Origin: CAZGYE01 sp964530165 | GTDB taxonomy: Bacteria; Planctomycetota; Planctomycetia; Planctomycetales; Planctomycetaceae | Reading direction: 5' to 3' | NCBI GenBank assembly: GCA_964530165.1 | Contig: CAZGYE010000260.1 | Location: forward strand, 1-8,440 | Length of the DNA: 8,440 bases | Shown: in pieces, positions 6,480 to 8,440 of the stretch | Position numbering within the stretch: the first letter of the stretch is position 1 | Layout: every line of letters begins with the position of its first letter | Translations under genes and position numbers: made by a program | Notes under the pieces: model-generated | Seen by the model: only the letters and a program-made list of their open reading frames with translations | What the model was told of the DNA's origin: nothing | The model's database searches: none

Positions 6480-7796
6480 ATGCACACCGATGAAATGACG
6501 AGACGACGTTTTCTTGGCACCTCGCTGGGCTTCTCGCTGGTCCCGGTGGCGGCTGCGATTGCCGGAAAAGCCGCCCCGCCGAAAACACCGGTCAACGAGA
6601 AAATTGAGCACGCCCGCCAGGTGGCGCTGCAGATCCTGAAACCGACCAAGAAACAACTGGAACACGGCCTGGAGCTGCACGGGGATTTGATCGTCTTTGA
6701 CGCCTACGGATTTGCCCCGCGGGCGGCTTTGGATGGCGACGCTTTTGCCGCGGCGGTTCAGGCCGGCGCATCGCAGGTCGAGCTGCAGGACCTACGGGAA
6801 GAGATGAGCATGACACGCTGTGTCACCGACCCGAGGGAACAGGCGGAATTCAAACAAGCCTGGGAAGCGGCGGGCGTGACCTGCATCTTTCAGAATGCGG
6901 GCGAGGAGGGTCAGGATCCGCTTCGGCTGCTCAAGCGGCTGGCGCGCTTCACCTTCGTCACCGACATGATGCGAGATTTCGTCTCCAAGGCGGTCACTCC
7001 GGACGACATCGTCACCGCCAAGAAGCAAAAGCGGCACTGCCTGTACTTTAGCGGCAACGGAGTCCCGCTCACACAGCACTGGGTCTCGGTGCCCGATGAG
7101 CTGCGTTATTTGCGGATCTTTTTCCAACTGGGAATCCGCATGATGCACCTCACCTACCAACGGCGGAACATGATCGGCGACGGCTGTGCCGAGAAAGCCA
7201 ACGCCGGCTTGAGCGACTTCGGCCGCACGGTGGTGGCCGAGATGAATCGGGTTGGCGTCATCGTGGACGTGGCCCACGCCGGCTGGCAGACCAGTCTGGA
7301 AGCCGCTCAGCTTTCCGAACGCCCGATGGTGGCCAGCCACACCACCTGCACGTCGCTCTACCGGCACATCCGCAGCAAACCCGACGACGTCATCCGCGCC
7401 ATTGCCGATACCGGAGGATACGTCGGCATCTGCTGTTTCCCCCGCTTCCTGCGCGGCAAAGGGGACATCAACTCGCTGTTGGACCACATCGACTACGTCG
7501 TGAAGAAATTCGGCGTCGACCACGTGGCCATCGGTACCGACACGGCCTATTCGTCCCGCAATTCGGCCGCCGAGAACAAGAAGATCCCCAAACTCTCCCG
7601 CAAGCGAACCGAGTGGCGATCACTCTGGCCGGCCGATCCGTACGTCACGACCCCCGAGGCTCGCGACAGCATTGCCTGGACCAACTGGCCATTGTTCACC
7701 GTCGGTTTGGTCCAGCGCGGTTACTCCGACGCCGACATTCAAAAAATCATCGGCGGCAACCCGCTGCGCGTAGCCCATGCCGCGCTGAAAGTCTAG
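6480..7796 (+). CDS. Tat-exported M19 (membrane/renal dipeptidase-like) protein with altered metal site
   Basis: The 438-residue product begins with a twin-arginine signal (TRRRFLG at 7-13, then a hydrophobic stretch and VAAAIAGKA), so export via Tat to the periplasm is predicted. The body resembles peptidase family M19, whose members hydrolyse dipeptides with a binuclear zinc centre. Conserved landmarks include VDVAH (H266), ASH (H287), R298 before PDD, GTD (D354) and the terminal GGNPLRV (425-431). In M19 the first metal ligands are His-x-Asp after the first strand, but here that position reads FDAYGF (73-78). The bridging Glu of the usual EGG appears as Asn in SGNG (191-194). Activity is therefore doubtful. 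The start at 6480 lies 7 nt after the RTX stop, and ATG 6495 is an alternative that keeps the Tat motif. No clear Shine-Dalgarno is seen, so translational coupling or leaderless-like initiation is possible. An open frame upstream of 6480 overlaps the RTX gene and is not likely to be used. Confidence 0.88.
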   Translation: MHTDEMTRRRFLGTSLGFSLVPVAAAIAGKAAPPKTPVNEKIEHARQVALQILKPTKKQLEHGLELHGDLIVFDAYGFAPRAALDGDAFAAAVQAGASQVELQDLREEMSMTRCVTDPREQAEFKQAWEAAGVTCIFQNAGEEGQDPLRLLKRLARFTFVTDMMRDFVSKAVTPDDIVTAKKQKRHCLYFSGNGVPLTQHWVSVPDELRYLRIFFQLGIRMMHLTYQRRNMIGDGCAEKANAGLSDFGRTVVAEMNRVGVIVDVAHAGWQTSLEAAQLSERPMVASHTTCTSLYRHIRSKPDDVIRAIADTGGYVGICCFPRFLRGKGDINSLLDHIDYVVKKFGVDHVAIGTDTAYSSRNSAAENKKIPKLSRKRTEWRSLWPADPYVTTPEARDSIAWTNWPLFTVGLVQRGYSDADIQKIIGGNPLRVAHAALKV

Positions 7797-7800
7797 AGTG

Positions 7801-7830
7801 GAGAGTCTCAACTCTCAACTTTCGACTCTC
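7801..7830. terminator. Possible bidirectional hairpin between convergent genes
   Basis: GAGAGTC (7801-7807) can pair with GACTCTC (7824-7830) across a 16-nt loop, within the 38-bp gap between two convergent stop codons. There is no T-tract on either side and the stem is partly a product of the heptamer repeat, so termination function is only a weak possibility. Confidence 0.25.
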
Positions 7831-7834
7831 AACT
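7807..7834. repeat. Heptanucleotide tandem repeat CTCAACT (tract A)
   Basis: Four contiguous 7-bp units occupy 7807-7834: CTCAACT, CTCAACT, TTCGACT, CTCAACT. Weaker 7-bp periodicity extends left toward 7790. The tract fills the convergent gap and ends at the base before the stop codon of the LRR gene. It resembles the short tandemly repeated repetitive (STRR) heptamers described in cyanobacteria, by form only. Confidence 0.8.
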
Positions 7835-8392
7835 TCACTGAAGGATGCTGCAATTCGGCAGCGCTTGCGCCAACTTGTTGAGGCCGTCGCCGGTGACCTT
7901 GGTCTCGCCAACCCAGAGCTTCTTGAGGTTCGAGAGCGTTCCGAGATGTGACAAGCCCGCGTCGGTGATTCTGGTGCCGAACAGGTCGCACTGCTCCAGG
8001 GTCCTCAGGTTTGCCAGGTGCGCCAGGCCGGCATCGGTGATCCTCTGGCATTCGCTCAGGTTGAGGACCTTCAGGTTCTTCAGTTCCGCCAATTCTACCA
8101 GCCCGGCGTCGGTGATGTTCGTCTTTTCCAGCCGCAGCTCCTCCAACTGGGAGAAACCGGCCAGAAGCTTCAATCCCGGATCGGTGATTCGACTTTCTTT
8201 GAGGTTCACCGCTCGCACCTGAGCGTCATCGGTCAGCTCGACTTTTCCGCCCAACTGTTCGATCTGCTCGATTGCTTTCGTCTGCGACCCGCCGCCACAA
8301 CCACACGTGGCAAGGCAGAAGGCAAAAGGCAGAAGGCAAAAGGAAAAAGGCAAAAGGGAAAAGGAAAAAGGAAAAAGGTCAGAGGTTTTCAT
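7835..8392 (-). CDS. Small leucine-rich-repeat putative lipoprotein
   Basis: The 185-residue product has a very hydrophobic N-terminus (residues 6-29) followed by LATCGCGGG. Cys30 or Cys32 could be the lipidated cysteine, although Thr at -1 of Cys30 is not a standard lipobox residue. Residues 33-66 include a short Gln/Glu-rich stretch. Five LRR units of about 24 residues begin at I69, I93, I118, I142 and V166 with the consensus ITDAGLxxLxxLxxLxxLxL. This subtype is abundant in planctomycetes and probably serves protein-protein binding at the envelope. The last unit is incomplete and the protein ends in SILQ. The only Met is residue 1, so the start is fixed unless a GTG or TTG is used. GGGGA about 6-10 nt upstream is a weak ribosome binding site. 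The hydrophobic segment is encoded by a heptanucleotide repeat, giving a 7-residue periodicity (FPFSFSL, LPFSFCL, LPFAFCL). Partner and role are unknown. Confidence 0.85.
   Translation of the reverse strand: MKTSDLFPFSFSLLPFSFCLLPFAFCLATCGCGGGSQTKAIEQIEQLGGKVELTDDAQVRAVNLKESRITDPGLKLLAGFSQLEELRLEKTNITDAGLVELAELKNLKVLNLSECQRITDAGLAHLANLRTLEQCDLFGTRITDAGLSHLGTLSNLKKLWVGETKVTGDGLNKLAQALPNCSILQ
8312..8378. repeat. Heptanucleotide tandem repeat AAGGCAA inside signal-peptide codons (tract B)
   Basis: Nine contiguous 7-bp units occupy 8312-8374 (AAGGCAG, AAGGCAA, AAGGAAA and AAGGGAA variants), with a partial tenth to 8378. All are purine-only apart from the C in some units. The minus strand reads as the hydrophobic core of the LRR lipoprotein signal peptide. 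Three units make 21 nt, hence seven codons per protein period. Confidence 0.92.
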
Positions 8393-8402
8393 GACGATCC
8401 CC

Positions 8403-8437
8403 GATCACGATTGACGATTGCGAATTTTCAATTGTGA
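8403..8437. repeat. Heptanucleotide repeat ATTGACG-like (tract C)
   Basis: Five 7-bp units run GATCACG, ATTGACG, ATTGCGA, ATTTTCA, ATTGTGA, so conservation decays rightward. Within them ACGATTG is perfectly duplicated at 8407-8420. The tract begins about 10 bp upstream of the LRR gene start and reaches the window edge, so it lies in that gene's leader or promoter region. It may continue beyond the window. Confidence 0.6.
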
Positions 8438-8440
8438 AAG

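Noticed and set aside
5174..6649. Minus-strand open frame of 491 codons opposite RTX block 3
   Set aside because: Its Val/Ala-rich repetition (VAAVAVD-like units) mirrors the RTX repeats on the plus strand, and there is no family motif. Other antisense frames over 3000-5900 were dismissed for the same reason.
6678..6686. HGD at residues 67-69 of the M19 protein as the missing His-x-Asp metal motif
   Set aside because: It lies before the first beta-strand (LIVFDA), whereas the family motif follows that strand. I treat it as chance but list it as a possible refutation.
8018..8437. Plus-strand 139-codon open frame over the LRR gene, ending in a Lys/Gly/Arg-rich tail
   Set aside because: The tail is the other strand of the heptamer repeat. 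The minus strand gives five regular LRR units and a signal peptide, which is decisive.

Overview
The window looks like chromosomal DNA of a planctomycete. Two proteins carry the LEDRTLL motif just after an Arg-rich N-terminus, which is the LEPR-XLL signature typical of planctomycetal surface or exported proteins. A Tat-exported M19-type protein and a lipoprotein with ITDAGL leucine-rich repeats fit the same phylum. The coding DNA is GC-rich. The assignment rests on protein motifs alone, because there is no rRNA, tRNA or housekeeping marker.

Layout: (1) Positions 1-608, minus strand, hold the 5' end of a LEPR-XLL protein gene that runs off the left edge. (2) Positions 609-1474 are a non-coding divergent intergenic region with small hairpins, a 12-bp tandem repeat in a GATC-rich patch, and a short element repeated upstream of both divergent starts. 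(3) Positions 1475-6472, plus strand, encode a 1665-residue LEPR-XLL protein with three RTX-type Gly/Asp repeat blocks and a sialidase-like (BNR/Asp-box) beta-propeller between the first two. Its first ~150 residues are closely related to the left-edge gene, so the pair is a head-to-head paralogous duplication whose 5' ends form a long inverted repeat. (4) Positions 6480-7796, plus strand, start only 7 nt after the RTX stop and encode a Tat-signal M19 (membrane/renal dipeptidase-like) protein in which three of the five expected metal ligands appear to be replaced. (5) Positions 7835-8392, minus strand and convergent, encode a small putative lipoprotein with five leucine-rich repeats.

The right end carries three different heptanucleotide tandem repeat tracts: one in the convergent intergenic gap, one inside the signal-peptide codons of the LRR lipoprotein, and one just upstream of its start. 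The middle tract has a unit length not divisible by three, so gain or loss of a unit would switch the reading frame of the lipoprotein.

All four genes encode predicted exported or envelope proteins, but nothing shows that they form one pathway. The RTX and M19 genes may be co-transcribed because of their spacing. The LRR gene is transcribed toward them. I see no CRISPR array, transposase, tRNA or rRNA. The most interesting points are the heptamer repeats, the degenerate M19 metal site, and the divergent paralogue pair with its inverted-repeat 5' ends.
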